Positions 56,653-64,000 of a DNA stretch of 64,000 nucleotides are shown here, in pieces (position 1 is the stretch's first letter; each line of letters begins with the position of its first letter). Under the pieces are notes generated by a model. The model ran no database searches. It saw nothing but the letters and a program-made list of their open reading frames with translations, and was not told the origin of the DNA. Source of the stretch: Candidatus Accumulibacter proximus (GTDB lineage: Bacteria > Pseudomonadota > Gammaproteobacteria > Burkholderiales > Rhodocyclaceae). The translations under genes were made by a program, and so were the position numbers. The stretch is taken from positions 803,671-867,670 of the forward strand of contig JADJMH010000001.1 of assembly GCA_016709675.1 (NCBI GenBank), in the 5' to 3' direction.

Positions 56653-58773
56653 ATGAATATCGTCGCCACGACCAGCGAAACCCCTCCCCTCCAGACACCC
56701 ACGGCCTTCCCGACGGAATACTTCCAGAATCGCGAGATGAGCCTGCTGGCCTTCAACAGGCGGGTGCTGGCGCAAGCAAAAAACCCTCGCACGCCGCTGC
56801 TTGAGCGCTTGCGTTTCCTGTGCATCGTAAGCAGCAATCTAGACGAGTTTTTCGAGATTCGGGAAGCCGGAATCAAGGAACAGCTGAAGCTGAATTCGGT
56901 TGCGATCACCACCGACGGCAAGACCGCCCGTGAGGTTTACCGCCTGGTCGGCGACGAAACCCACGCCATCGTCAAGGAACAGTACGCGCTGCTCAACGAC
57001 GAGATCCTGCCGCAACTTGCCGCTGAGGGTATCCGCTTCCTCAAGCGCGCAGACTGGAACCCCGAGCAGCGCGAGTGGATCCGGGATTTCTTCTTCCGCG
57101 AAGTGATGCCGGTCATCACCCCGATCGGACTTGACCCGTCGCACCCGTTCCCACGTGTGCTCAACAAGAGCCTCAATTTCGCCGTTGAACTCGAAGGCCG
57201 CGACGCTTTCGGCCGCAGTTCCGGTGCCGCCATCGTGCAGGCGCCGCGCGTGCTGCCGCGCGTGATCCGGCTACCGCGAGAACTTGGCGAATCTGAGTAC
57301 GCCTTCGTCTTCCTGTCCTCGATCCTGCACGAGTTTGTTCATGAACTGTTCTCCGGCATGAAGGTGCTCGGCTGCTACCAGTTCCGCGTCACGCGCAACA
57401 GCGACCTGTTTGTCGACGAGGAAGAGGTCAAGAACCTGCGCGCCAAGATCCAGGGCGAGTTGCCGCAGCGCCATTTCGGTGACGCCGTCCGGCTGGAAGT
57501 GGCCAACAGCTGCTCGGAAGCAATGACCCAGTTCCTGCTCGGACAGTTCAACCTCACCGAGACCGATCTTTATCGCGTCGCCGGGCCGGTCAATCTCGTT
57601 CGTCTGATGCAGGTACCCGACTGGGTCCTGCGCAACGATCTCAAGTTTCCGCCTTTTGCGCCGGGGATACCGAAGGCCCTGCAGAAATGTCACAGTATCT
57701 TTGACAGTATTCGCGCTGGCGACATCCTGCTGCACCATCCCTACCAGAGCTTCAACCCGGTCATCGAACTGCTCGAGCAGTCAGCGAACGACCCGCAGGT
57801 GGTGGCGATCAAGATGACCGTCTACCGCACGGGCACCGACTCGGTCTTGATGCAGTCGCTGCTGCGCGCAGCACAGAATGGCAAGGAAGTCACTGTGGTC
57901 GTTGAGCTGATGGCCCGCTTCGACGAGGAAGCCAATATCGGCTGGGCGACCAAGCTCGAGGAGGTCGGTGCGCACGTCGTCTACGGCGTCGTCGGTTACA
58001 AGACCCATGCCAAGATGCTGATGATCGTCCGCCGCGAGGAAGGGAAAGCCGGCAGCAGTGTCCTGCGTCGCTACTTGCACCTGGGTACCGGCAACTACCA
58101 TCCAAAGACTGCTCGCCTGTACTCCGACTTCGGTCTTCTGACCTGCAATGAAGAGATCGGCGTCGATACCAACGAAGTCTTCAAGCAACTCACCGGCCTC
58201 GGTCGCGCGCAGACCTTGACACACCTGTGGCAAGCGCCGTTCACCTTGCAGCCGAACGTCGTCACAGCGATTCGAGCTGAAGCCGAAGCCGCGCGCGCCG
58301 GCAAACGTTCCAGAATCATCGCCAAGATGAACTCGCTGCTTGAACCGGAAATCATCGCCACCCTCTACGACGCCTCACAGGCCGGGGTCAAGATTGACCT
58401 GATCGTCCGCGGCGTCTGTGGTTTGCGCGCCGGGGTCAAGGGCTTGTCGGAAAATATCAGCGTCCGCTCGATCATCGGCCGGCAACTCGAACATCACCGG
58501 GTGTTCTATTTCTACGCGGGGGGCGAGGAGAAGGTCTACCTGTCGAGCGCCGACTGGATGGAGCGTAATTTCTTCCGTCGCATCGAACTGGCGTTCCCGG
58601 TGCTCGACCGCAAGCTGAAGCGGCGTGTCATCGCCGAAGGACTGCAGATCTATCTCACCGACAACACGCTGGCCTGGGAGCTCGGACCCGATGGCACCTA
58701 CCACCAGCGGCGCGGGTCGCGTACCAGCCCGCATTCGTCGCAAGCCGAGCTGATCGAACTGCTGCAGGCCTGA
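56653..58773 (+). CDS. ppk1: Polyphosphate kinase 1
   Basis: 706-aa enzyme that polymerises the gamma-phosphate of ATP into polyphosphate. The N-terminal domain has EYFQNREMSLLAFNRRVLAQ and FLCIVSSNLDEFFEIREAGI; the middle has HPFPRVLNKSLNFAVEL. The catalytic PLD-like domains have HHPYQSFNPVIELLEQSAND, AIKMTVYRTG, ARFDEEANIGWATKLEEVGA and HVVYGVVGYKTHAKMLMIVR (phospho-histidine in KTHAK), then YLHLGTGNYHPKTARLYSDF, and the second histidine in RQLEHHRVFYFY. Length and motifs are complete. No clear Pho box was seen upstream; a TGTAATAT at about 56594 could be an extended -10. Confidence 0.97.
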   Translation: MNIVATTSETPPLQTPTAFPTEYFQNREMSLLAFNRRVLAQAKNPRTPLLERLRFLCIVSSNLDEFFEIREAGIKEQLKLNSVAITTDGKTAREVYRLVGDETHAIVKEQYALLNDEILPQLAAEGIRFLKRADWNPEQREWIRDFFFREVMPVITPIGLDPSHPFPRVLNKSLNFAVELEGRDAFGRSSGAAIVQAPRVLPRVIRLPRELGESEYAFVFLSSILHEFVHELFSGMKVLGCYQFRVTRNSDLFVDEEEVKNLRAKIQGELPQRHFGDAVRLEVANSCSEAMTQFLLGQFNLTETDLYRVAGPVNLVRLMQVPDWVLRNDLKFPPFAPGIPKALQKCHSIFDSIRAGDILLHHPYQSFNPVIELLEQSANDPQVVAIKMTVYRTGTDSVLMQSLLRAAQNGKEVTVVVELMARFDEEANIGWATKLEEVGAHVVYGVVGYKTHAKMLMIVRREEGKAGSSVLRRYLHLGTGNYHPKTARLYSDFGLLTCNEEIGVDTNEVFKQLTGLGRAQTLTHLWQAPFTLQPNVVTAIRAEAEAARAGKRSRIIAKMNSLLEPEIIATLYDASQAGVKIDLIVRGVCGLRAGVKGLSENISVRSIIGRQLEHHRVFYFYAGGEEKVYLSSADWMERNFFRRIELAFPVLDRKLKRRVIAEGLQIYLTDNTLAWELGPDGTYHQRRGSRTSPHSSQAELIELLQA

Positions 58774-58824
58774 GAATTGAACGGGGGCACCGTGTCCCCC
58801 TGTCGGCATCAGCGGATCCTGCCG

Positions 58825-61047
58825 TCAGGCGCGGCGCGCGCTGACCACGCCCTGGACTTCGTGCAGCAAGGCCAGGGTCCGATTGAGTTGTGGAACGCTG
58901 CCGACTTCGGCAGTGAAGCTCATGTGCGCGTTGCCCTGCCTGGACTGCGTATTGACTGCAATGACGTTGATCCTTTCGCGCGCAAGAACGTCGGATACGT
59001 CGCGCAGCAGACCCTGTCGGTCGTAGGCATCAATCACGATATCGACCGCAAAGACGCCATCAGTGCGGCTGCCCCAAGTCGTTTCGATCACCCGCTCGGG
59101 ATGCATCGTCCGCATATTGGAAAAATTGCTGCAGTCGGCGCGGTGGACCGAGACACCCTTGCCGCGCGTGACGAAACCGACGATCGGATCCGGTGGAGCC
59201 GGCTTGCAGCAACCGGCGAGCTGCGTCAGCAAGCGATCGACGCCAACAATGAGGATGCCCTTGTCGGCGACATCGCTGTCCCGCTGCCGACGCACAGGCA
59301 GTTCGGCAAGCTCCTGGTCGTCGGCCGGCATCTCATTACCGCGTACCGCGACCTGCAGCTGGCGCAGGTTCAGCTTCGCTCGCGCAACGGCAATGAACAG
59401 GTCGTCGCTGCGGGCGAAGCCCAGCCGGGCAGCAAGATCATCGAGGTTGATGCCTGGCTGGCCCATCCGCTGCAATTCTCGGATCACCACGGCGCGCCCT
59501 TCGGCAAGCGTATCCTCCAGCGCCAGACTGGCGAACCACTGCCGGACCTTGAGCCGCGAACGAGGCGTAAACAGATAGGCCAGCGAAGGATTGAGCCAGT
59601 CCCGCGACGGCCCACCATGCTTGGCGACAATGATCTCGACGCGCTGGCCAGTGCTCAGCTGCGTATTGAGCGGCACCAGCGCGCCGTCCACCTTGGCGCC
59701 ACGACAGCGGTGACCCAAATCGGTATGCACCCGGTAGGCGAAATCGACCGGCGTCGCACCGCGCGGCAGATCAACGACTCGACCCTGCGGCGTCAGAATG
59801 TAGACGGTCTCGTCGAATGCCGCCTGCTTGTAGTGCCTGACCCAGTCAGAGGAATCGGCCACTTCGTCCCGCCAGGTGAGCAACTGGCGCAACCAGGCGA
59901 TCTTCTCGTCGTAGCGGTCTTCCGGCGTGGTGCCGCTGCCCTCCTTGTAGCGCCAGTGTGCGGCAACCCCCAACTCGGCATGGCTGTGCATCTCCCGGGT
60001 ACGGATCTGCACCTCCAGCGAACGCCCATCGGGACAATGCACAGCCGTATGCAGCGAACGGTAGTCATTGCCTTTCGGATGCGCTATGTAATCGTCAAAC
60101 TCCTTGGCAATCGGCGACCAGATGTGGTGGACGATGCCCAGCGCCGTGTAGCAGTCTTTCACTTCATCGAGGATGACACGCAAGGCGCGCACGTCGTAAA
60201 CCTCCGAGAACCCGACGGCCTTCTTGCGCATCTTGTTCCAGATGCTGTAGATGTGTTTCGGTCGGCCGTACACCTCGGCATTGCTGACGCCGGCGGCCAC
60301 CAGTTCAGCCTGCAGGCGGTCGATCGCTTCGGCGATGAACTGCTCGCGCTCGGTCCGCTTTTCGTCCAGCTGTTGGGCAATTTCCTTGTAGATCGCTGGA
60401 TGCAGAAAGCGGAAAGAGAGGTCCTCGAGTTCCCACTTCAGCTCCCAGACACCGAGCCGGTTGGCCAGCGGCGAATACAACGCCAGCGTCTCGCGCGCCA
60501 CCGGGACACGCAGCTCATCGGGTTCGGCAGCGTAATGGCGCAGGGTCTGTGTACGCGAGGCCAGGCGCAGCAGAACCACGCGGATGTCTTCGACCATGGC
60601 CAGCAGCATCTTGCGCAGCACTTCAATCTGCGCCTTCATCTCCTGTGGGTTTTCGTTACTGTCGACGGAATTGGCGACAAAGCCGCGGGTGATCGGCCGC
60701 AGGCGGTTCAGGCGGGAAATCCCGTCGACCAGCTGCGCGACGCCTGCGCCGAAGTCCCGCTCGATCAGCGCCAGCCCATGCTCGATCAGCGCCGGTACGG
60801 CAAAAAGCAGCGCCGCGAGCCGCGCAACGGCATCGAGCTTCAGCCCGGCGACGATCAGCGCCACCCCCAGCGCATGACCCCAGACATCCTCGCCACTGCC
60901 CAGACTGCGATCGCCGTAGGTCGAACGGGCAAAGTCGACGGCCAGCCGGATGCGGTCGATCTCGGCTGCCGAGAGGCCTTCACCGAGCGTCAGCAACGAT
61001 TGTTCGAAGTCGCACTGCGCGGCGACCGAGTGAATGACCGAGACCAT
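58825..61047 (-). CDS. relA: RelA-type (p)ppGpp synthetase
   Basis: About 740 aa from the ATG at 61047. The hydrolase domain is present but degenerate: the HDxxED catalytic motif of SpoT is replaced (LAALLFAVPALIEHGLAL). The synthetase domain is intact, with VYDVRALRVILDEVKDCYTA, the RelA-type EFDDY (ExDD) motif, NDYRSLHTAVHCPDGRSLEV and QIRTREMHSHAELGVAAHWR. TGS (DETVYILTPQGRVVDLPRGA), a helical region, a zinc-finger-like segment (LAGCCKPAPPDPIVGFVTRG) and ACT (DIVIDAYDRQGLLRDVSDVL) domains follow. It is therefore predicted to be monofunctional. The frame is open up to 61302 but that part overlaps the divergent transporter gene and is unconserved. A TATAAT lies just before the start. Confidence 0.94.
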   Translation of the reverse strand: MVSVIHSVAAQCDFEQSLLTLGEGLSAAEIDRIRLAVDFARSTYGDRSLGSGEDVWGHALGVALIVAGLKLDAVARLAALLFAVPALIEHGLALIERDFGAGVAQLVDGISRLNRLRPITRGFVANSVDSNENPQEMKAQIEVLRKMLLAMVEDIRVVLLRLASRTQTLRHYAAEPDELRVPVARETLALYSPLANRLGVWELKWELEDLSFRFLHPAIYKEIAQQLDEKRTEREQFIAEAIDRLQAELVAAGVSNAEVYGRPKHIYSIWNKMRKKAVGFSEVYDVRALRVILDEVKDCYTALGIVHHIWSPIAKEFDDYIAHPKGNDYRSLHTAVHCPDGRSLEVQIRTREMHSHAELGVAAHWRYKEGSGTTPEDRYDEKIAWLRQLLTWRDEVADSSDWVRHYKQAAFDETVYILTPQGRVVDLPRGATPVDFAYRVHTDLGHRCRGAKVDGALVPLNTQLSTGQRVEIIVAKHGGPSRDWLNPSLAYLFTPRSRLKVRQWFASLALEDTLAEGRAVVIRELQRMGQPGINLDDLAARLGFARSDDLFIAVARAKLNLRQLQVAVRGNEMPADDQELAELPVRRQRDSDVADKGILIVGVDRLLTQLAGCCKPAPPDPIVGFVTRGKGVSVHRADCSNFSNMRTMHPERVIETTWGSRTDGVFAVDIVIDAYDRQGLLRDVSDVLARERINVIAVNTQSRQGNAHMSFTAEVGSVPQLNRTLALLHEVQGVVSARRA

Positions 61048-61112
61048 CCGTCCATTATAAAGTCTCGACTGCGCATCAGGCATAATGCCGCTTTCCCTGC
61101 CGGCTGCCGTTG

Positions 61113-62018
61113 ATGCTCGCCCGCCTGCCACACCCCTATCTGCTGCTCGTGCTGACCACCCTGTTCTGGTCGGGCAACATGGTCGTCGGTCGCGCGATTC
61201 GCGACCAGGTCCCACCGTTTTCGCTCGCTTTCTGGCGCTGGGCGATCGCTCTCGCTCTGGTACTGCCGCTCGCCCTGCCCCACCTGCGCACACAGTGGCC
61301 ACTGCTCCGACAGCACTGGCAGGCTGTGACCATCCTCGGCCTGCTCGGTATCGGCGGCTACAACACCCTGGCGTACATCGGGCTGCAGTACACCCCGGCG
61401 ACCAACGCCGTCCTGCTCAACTCCTTTATCCCGATCGCCACCATCACGCTGTCGTGGATCTTCCTCAAGAAGCACTTGCTGGGAGTCGAGTGGTTCGGTG
61501 TCCTGCTTTCCTTCGTTGGCGTGACGTCCATCGTCTGTCGCGGTGACCTGAACACCCTGGCACAAATGAGCCTCAACGTCGGCGACCTCTGGATGCTCGC
61601 TGCCGTTTTCACCTGGGCGCTATATACGATCGGACTGCAGTGGCGACCACCCGACGTCCACCCGATGTTGCTGCTCGCTGCCTTTACGGTTGTTGGCCTG
61701 CTGGCACTTGCCCCCGGCTACGCCTGGGAAATCGTGCAGGGCCAGACGATCCAGGTATCGACCGATTCGCTGGCCGCCATTGCCTACACCGGAGTCTTTC
61801 CCGGTTTCCTCGGTTACGTCTTCTACAACCGCGCCGTCGGCGAAGTCGGAGCCAGCAAGGCCAGCCTGTTCATTCACCTGATGCCGGTCTTCGGGACCCT
61901 CCTTTCGGCCATCTTCCTTGCCGAGATACCGCAGGCTTATCACTACGCCGGCATCATCCTGATCTTCACCGGCATCTACCTGACCACGTCCTCGCTGCCG
62001 AGAGCGAAGACCCGATGA
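61113..62018 (+). CDS. EamA/DMT-family transporter
   Basis: About 301 aa with ten membrane helices in two EamA repeats, for example LLLVLTTLFWSGNMVVGRAI, FSLAFWRWAIALALVLPLAL and TPATNAVLLNSFIPIATITL in the first, and LGYVFYNRAVGEVGASKASL and FIHLMPVFGTLLSAIFLAEI in the second. The family exports metabolites or amino acids. It starts at ATG 61113 (a TTG precedes it) and its stop overlaps the mtfA start. Divergent from relA with a short shared promoter region. Confidence 0.92.
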   Translation: MLARLPHPYLLLVLTTLFWSGNMVVGRAIRDQVPPFSLAFWRWAIALALVLPLALPHLRTQWPLLRQHWQAVTILGLLGIGGYNTLAYIGLQYTPATNAVLLNSFIPIATITLSWIFLKKHLLGVEWFGVLLSFVGVTSIVCRGDLNTLAQMSLNVGDLWMLAAVFTWALYTIGLQWRPPDVHPMLLLAAFTVVGLLALAPGYAWEIVQGQTIQVSTDSLAAIAYTGVFPGFLGYVFYNRAVGEVGASKASLFIHLMPVFGTLLSAIFLAEIPQAYHYAGIILIFTGIYLTTSSLPRAKTR

Positions 62019-62803
62019 TCGGCAGACTGTTCGACTGGTTGCGAAACCGGCGGGAGCCCTCCCCCGTACCCGACGCCCTGTGGCAGGCGGTCGTTTCGGC
62101 ACTGCCTTTTCTTGCTGCGCTCACTGGCGAGGAGCAGGTCCGGCTGCGCCGGCTCGCCGAGGACTTTCTCGCCGAAAAGGAGTTCGCCGCCGCCGCCTGG
62201 CTCGAACTATCCGACGAGATCTGCCTTTCGATTGCCGCGCAGGGCTGCCTGCCGATCCTCAATCTCGGCCTCGACTACTACCGCGGCTGGGTCGGCGTCA
62301 TCGTTTACGCCGACGAATTCATCATCCCGCGTAGCGTCGAAGACGAATTCGGCGTCGTCCATGAGTATCGGGAACTGGCCTCGGGCGAGGCCTGGGATGG
62401 CGGACCGCTGCTGATTTCGTGGCGCGACGCGCAGATGGCCGGCGCTGGTTACAACGTCGTCATCCATGAGTTCGCGCACAAGCTCGACATGCTCAATGGC
62501 GACGCGAACGGCATCCCGCCGCTGCACGCGGGAATTTCGCACACCGACTGGCAGCAGGTGCTACTCGCCAGCTACGACCATTTCTGTACCCTCGTCGGCC
62601 AGGCCGAGGACGGGGGTGAGGAAACCGCGTTTGACCCCTATGCCGCCGAGAATCCCGGCGAGTTCTTCGCCGTCATGAGCGAAGCGTTTTTCGAGACCCC
62701 GGACATCCTGCAGGCCGAATATCCGGCGCTCTACGGGAACCTGGCCGGATTCTACCAACAGGATCCCGCTTCCCGGCTGCTGCCATCAGGCGTCCAGCGG
62801 TAG
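62015..62803 (+). CDS. mtfA: MtfA-like zinc metallopeptidase
   Basis: 262 aa, close to the E. coli MtfA length. The zinc site is VIHEFAHKLDMLNGDANGIP (HExxH), with the third ligand region AAENPGEFFAVMSEAFFETP. Other conserved parts are LELSDEICLSIAAQGCLPIL and YADEFIIPRSVEDEFGVVHE. In E. coli MtfA is a cytoplasmic peptidase that binds the glucose regulator Mlc; here that role is only by analogy. The ATG at 62015 overlaps the EamA stop in ATGA. Confidence 0.92.
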   Translation: MIGRLFDWLRNRREPSPVPDALWQAVVSALPFLAALTGEEQVRLRRLAEDFLAEKEFAAAAWLELSDEICLSIAAQGCLPILNLGLDYYRGWVGVIVYADEFIIPRSVEDEFGVVHEYRELASGEAWDGGPLLISWRDAQMAGAGYNVVIHEFAHKLDMLNGDANGIPPLHAGISHTDWQQVLLASYDHFCTLVGQAEDGGEETAFDPYAAENPGEFFAVMSEAFFETPDILQAEYPALYGNLAGFYQQDPASRLLPSGVQR

Positions 62804-62861
62804 TCGGCGGCGGTGGATCGCAAGACGGGGTTTCATCCGGCAATGGACTCTTCACCGAGCG

Positions 62862-63251
62862 TTGTCCGCTGACCAGGTAGTCCGAACCCTCCTTTGGCGC
62901 AATAACAAGGGCATGTGGGTTGCGGGTCAGTTCAGCATGCGAAACCGATTCCGAGTTCATGTGACCCCACCATCAAGCAGTCAAGTTCGCGTTCGGCGCT
63001 ATGACAAGCTCATCGAAAGCTCGGACATCCATCTGCATCGTCTGCAGGTGTCGCTGGAGGAGGTGCTAATGCCATTGTTGTCTGACATAGTCAACTCACC
63101 AAAGTCACGCAAGCGTAGCTTGGCAGCGCTCTATCACCCGGACAAGTATTCCGACTTCGACGCCATGATCCAAGCACTGGCTACGAAACGCATGCAGGAG
63201 ATCACTGAGGCACTCAAAGAGGCAGTCAAGCGCGGCAAGGAAGATGCCTAA
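62862..63251 (+). CDS. Small protein with J-domain-like C-terminus
   Basis: 129 aa if started at 62862; the true start is unclear and could be further in. The last 45 residues, KSRKRSLAALYHPDKYSDFD then AMIQALATKRMQEITEALKE, carry an HPD tripeptide followed by a helix with A-xx-R-MQEITEA spacing, as in helices II-III of DnaJ-type J-domains. The first J-domain helix is not evident. The N-terminal half (QFSMRNRFRVHVTPPSSSQV) is unfamiliar. It is probably a stand-alone or truncated DnaK co-chaperone-like protein, lying in an accessory region next to a radC fragment and a transposase. It ends convergent with the small gene on the other strand. Confidence 0.5.
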   Translation: MSADQVVRTLLWRNNKGMWVAGQFSMRNRFRVHVTPPSSSQVRVRRYDKLIESSDIHLHRLQVSLEEVLMPLLSDIVNSPKSRKRSLAALYHPDKYSDFDAMIQALATKRMQEITEALKEAVKRGKEDA

Positions 63252-63395
63252 CCCGGCAGCTCTTCCGTGATCTTGTCGAAGTAGCCTCGTGCGCCCTCGA
63301 TCGAGGTCCCACGGGTCTTCCGTGCGCGCGACGACTTCGCGCTGAGCCTCGCTCGGGTCCGGGTAGTGTTCGAGGATGGCGGGAGCGATGGTCAC
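63248..63395 (-). CDS. Small ORF following radC (frameshifted, unidentified)
   Basis: GTG at 63395 overlaps the radC fragment stop (GTGA). It reads MTIAPAILEHYPDPSEAQRE then VVARTEDPWDL; after a one-base shift near 63300 it gives IEGARGYFDKITEELPG with a stop at 63248-63250. The total would be about 49 residues. I do not recognise a family. The coupled start suggests it belonged to the radC transcription unit. Confidence 0.4.
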
Positions 63396-63715
63396 AGAAG
63401 CGCAGCCTTGCGAAAGCTCAACACCTCGTCGCGCCGGGCGAGATGATCAGATGGGCGAGCACCCTGAGGCCCACGGTGTCGGCCGCGAGCACGATCGCGC
63501 GAGTGAGCGTCTTGTCCTTTTCACTGGGTTGAACGTGGCCGTTAGGATGGTTGTGGGCAAGCACCAGCGAGACCGCTCCGCGCTTCAAGGCAGCCCCAAC
63601 CACGCGGCGGAGCTACACGGGGTGGCTCGGTCGACTGTTGCTTCCTCAAGTCGGCCCACACCGTCAAGGAGCAGACGGTAGCTGCCATCGAGGTAGGCAA
63701 CCTGGAACCTCCCTT
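63392..63715 (-). pseudogene. RadC-family (JAB/MPN) protein, truncated and frameshifted
   Basis: C-terminal part of a RadC/YkfG-type JAMM-domain protein. From about 63712 it reads RFQVAYLDGSYRLLLDGVGR and LEEATVDRA. After a shift near 63625 come LRRVVGAALKRGAVSLVLAH, NHPNG (JAMM HxH motif) and PSEKDKTLTRAIVLAADTVG. After another shift near 63440 it ends RRDEVLSFRKAALL at 63392. The N-terminal half is absent and replaced by IS66 transposase sequence, so the element probably cut the gene. RadC-family genes are frequent on mobile islands. Confidence 0.72.
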
Positions 63716-63734
63716 GGCGCTCACCAGAATTGAC

Positions 63735-64000
63735 CCGTTTCTGCTCACCAGACCGGACCCACTGCGCCAGCGGCGCAATCCGATGCCAGCCGAAGACGCG
63801 GTCCTGAAGGTATTGCCAGAAGGACAGTCGGTTCTTGCGGCAGGTTTTCTTGAGGCTGGCGAAGGTGTCGCGGCAGCGGCGGCCGGACTCGCTACGGGTC
63901 GAGCCGCTGATCTTGCGCTTCTTGACGTAGTCGCGGATATCCGACTCACTGAGGTTGTTGTGCAGGGGGAGCTCGGGACGCTGCAACACGCGCAGCAACT
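63735..64000 (-). mobile_element. IS66-family transposase, C-terminal part (continues beyond window)
   Basis: The minus strand reads ELPLHNNLSESDIRDYVKKR, KISGSTRSESGRRCRDTFAS and LKKTCRKNRLSFWQYLQDRV, the highly conserved C-terminus of IS66-type DDE transposases with its final catalytic Glu in NNLSESDIRD. The rest of the gene lies past 64000. The same frame runs on without a stop into radC-derived residues and ends at 63585, so the end of the element is near 63715-63740; no terminal inverted repeat was identified by eye. Confidence 0.85.

Noticed and set aside
58783..58800. GGGGG...CCCCC hairpin between ppk1 and relA as a terminator
   Set aside because: The stem is only five pairs with an eight-base loop and no T-run on either strand.
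58777..61113. A 778-codon open frame on the plus strand opposite relA
   Set aside because: It is the antisense shadow of relA, whose synthetase, TGS and ACT motifs are clear on the minus strand; the plus-strand reading shows no domain.

Overview
This 64 kb window is high-GC bacterial DNA with gene content typical of a betaproteobacterium. The joint presence of ppk1, ppx, a CYTH-CHAD protein, Mfd, a SulP transporter and class-II-type cyclic-nucleotide phosphodiesterase signalling points to Rhodocyclales, possibly the polyphosphate-accumulating 'Candidatus Accumulibacter' lineage. The lineage is inferred from gene families, since no rRNA or tRNA gene was found. Many genes carry single-base frameshifts (CHASE2 cyclase, FecR, tex, two SNF2 helicases, FkbM, a PilB/GspE-type ATPase and others). 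I read most of these as draft or metagenome sequence error, although some may be true decay.

Layout. 1-5.6 kb (minus strand): a FecR / OmpA lipoprotein / CHASE2-adenylate cyclase operon, followed by a chemoreceptor and a CheV cut by the window edge. 5.9-14.5 kb (plus strand): a damaged tex gene and a SWIM/SNF2 helicase. About 3.3 kb of this (3' tex plus helicase) is present twice in tandem, and both copies are broken. 15-16.4 kb: a frameshifted FkbM methyltransferase.

16.5-29.2 kb (all minus strand): a pilus-centred locus. In transcription order it holds a PilB/GspE-type ATPase, two very short type IV pilins (61 aa precursors) with sigma-54 promoter sequences, a small exported protein, an ABC-2 permease, a membrane-anchored helical protein, an ABC ATPase, a SPINDLY-type TPR O-GlcNAc transferase, an EptA-like transferase, a two-gene membrane aminopropyltransferase-like protein and an FkbM methyltransferase. 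The ABC and OGT genes are coupled by 4-base overlaps or 2-base gaps. The set resembles the Geobacter split-pilin and Myxococcus pilGHI arrangements and is the best candidate for an undescribed system. A degraded third pilin start lies at 29.65-29.7 kb.

29.8-37.4 kb: a cyclic-nucleotide phosphodiesterase, FHA protein and PP2C phosphatase, an ornithine cyclodeaminase-family enzyme, two paralogous OmpA proteins flanking a deaminase, and a sirtuin. 37.5-45.6 kb: mfd-aroG, SulP and mgtE. 45.7-50.4 kb: CYTH-CHAD, a methyltransferase, an EcsC-like protein and a GGSEF cyclase. 50.5-54.8 kb: an enoyl-CoA hydratase and an Mla-type lipid transport operon. 54.9-62.8 kb: ppx and ppk1 (divergent), relA, an EamA transporter and mtfA. 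62.8-64 kb: an accessory edge with a J-domain-like small protein and a radC fragment truncated by an IS66-type element.
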